Source of the DNA: Cladopsammia gracilis
Lineage: Eukaryota > Cnidaria > Anthozoa > Scleractinia > Dendrophylliidae
Direction of reading: 5' to 3'
Length of the DNA: 64,000 bases
Assembly (NCBI GenBank): GCA_022457155.1
Contig: JAJGOT010000037.1
Location: forward strand, 893,501-957,500
Below the pieces are notes generated by a model. The model saw nothing but the letters and a program-made list of their open reading frames with translations, did no database searches and was not told the origin of the DNA. The translations under genes were made by a program, and so were the position numbers. Below, in pieces: positions 63,521-64,000 of the stretch. How positions within the stretch are numbered: the first letter of the stretch is position 1; each line of letters starts with the position of its first letter.

Positions 63521-63589
63521 AAATAGTTGGTGTATAGTGAATAGAAAATGAAATTACCTTATTATAGGAAATTAACGCTCCTGTAAATT

Positions 63590-63790
63590 AAAGCCCCATC
63601 CACACGTATCCGTTTTCGTTTGAAAACGCAAAAGTTTTTTTCCGTTTTCGCTTCCCGTCCACACGTATCCGATAAAAACGGTCACCGAAAACGGAAACTT
63701 TTGAAAACGCTTTCCAAAGTGGAAACTTTTGAAAACGGTGTTTTCGCGTTCTCGCGTGGACACCTGAAAACGGAACTTTTCAAAAACGAT
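63590..63790. repeat. GTTTTCG-rich dispersed repeat
   Basis: CCACACGTATCCG occurs twice (about 63599 and 63659) among many GAAAACG/CGTTTTC words that pair with each other. This is a non-coding repeat; the frame over it (63620-63937) is not a gene. Confidence 0.7.
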
Positions 63791-64000
63791 GACGTCAAGA
63801 GGTCGAATTCAGTTCACTGCGCATGCGTTTGCTTCAGTCAGCCACTTCACGGCTGGACAAGGGTAACGAGGACTCTGGGAACGAGATTGTCAACATGGCG
63901 GACATTCGCAGGCTTGCTTCTCTCTTACTTGGTTTGATATCGAGTTAATTGCGTGTCTGCAAATTAATGTTGCTCATCATCTGTTCAAACAAAACAGTCG
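63791..64000. other. Window end, nothing assigned
   Basis: A short frame begins ATGGCGGACATTCGCAGG at 63895 and stops within 18 codons. It could be a first exon of a gene beyond the window, but no donor is clear. Confidence 0.25.

Larger units (their letters stand above)
59229..63545 (+). repeat. Segmental duplication, unit 2 (contains NLR copy 2)
   Basis: Homologous to 53697-57758 including flanks. Relative to unit 1 it carries two extra MITE insertions (59619-59797 and 63356-63520) and an extra segment near 62880-62940. Unit 1 has an extra segment near 57455-57580. Confidence 0.9.

Noticed and set aside
63620..63937. 105-codon frame at the window end
   Set aside because: Most of it lies in the GTTTTCG-rich dispersed repeat.

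Overview
The window looks like nuclear DNA of an anthozoan cnidarian, most likely a stony coral. It is AT-rich and intron-rich, its animal orthologues have small exons with GT-AG borders, it is packed with short palindromic transposons, and it ends in a tandem pair of large intronless NLR-type genes of a kind expanded in corals. The species cannot be named from the sequence alone.

Layout: (1) 1-1.8 kb, minus strand: a compact virus-like cassette of three closely packed ORFs (a partial PD-(D/E)xK/YqaJ-type nuclease and two small zinc-finger proteins). Each ORF is preceded by the same promoter-like motif, and a long perfect hairpin bounds the cassette. (2) 2.1-20.3 kb, plus: BLM (RecQ-family helicase) in about 20 recognisable exons, with no HRDC exon visible and the 5' end not found. 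(3) 20.3-26.1 kb: intergenic, built from diverged copies of one repeat block. (4) 26.1-32.3 kb, minus: LRRC72, eight exons. (5) 32.5-39.1 kb, plus: RPP14 (RNase P/MRP protein), five exons; its third intron holds a LINE nested inside a hAT-like MITE. (6) 41.8-46.8 kb, minus: SIRT6, six exons. (7) 47.1-50.7 kb, plus: NR2C2AP, four exons. (8) 52.0-52.3 kb, minus: the last coding exon of ZCCHC24. (9) 53.7-63.5 kb, plus: a duplicated block of about 4 kb carrying two HEPN/NB-ARC/TPR NLR-like genes of 959 and 962 codons.

The housekeeping genes form two head-to-head pairs with very short shared promoters (LRRC72/RPP14 and SIRT6/NR2C2AP) and convergent neighbours elsewhere. BLM, SIRT6, RPP14 and NR2C2AP are nuclear or RNA/DNA-maintenance genes; LRRC72 is a leucine-rich-repeat protein. 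They do not form a pathway.

The most notable items are: the NLR pair, in which the first copy has lost the glycine-rich core of Walker A by a clean 15-bp deletion while keeping its full reading frame; the viral cassette with its repeated promoter motif and terminal hairpin; a BLM without a visible HRDC domain; a partial tandem triplication of an LRRC72 exon; and several transposon families whose target duplications or empty sites can be read directly in the window.
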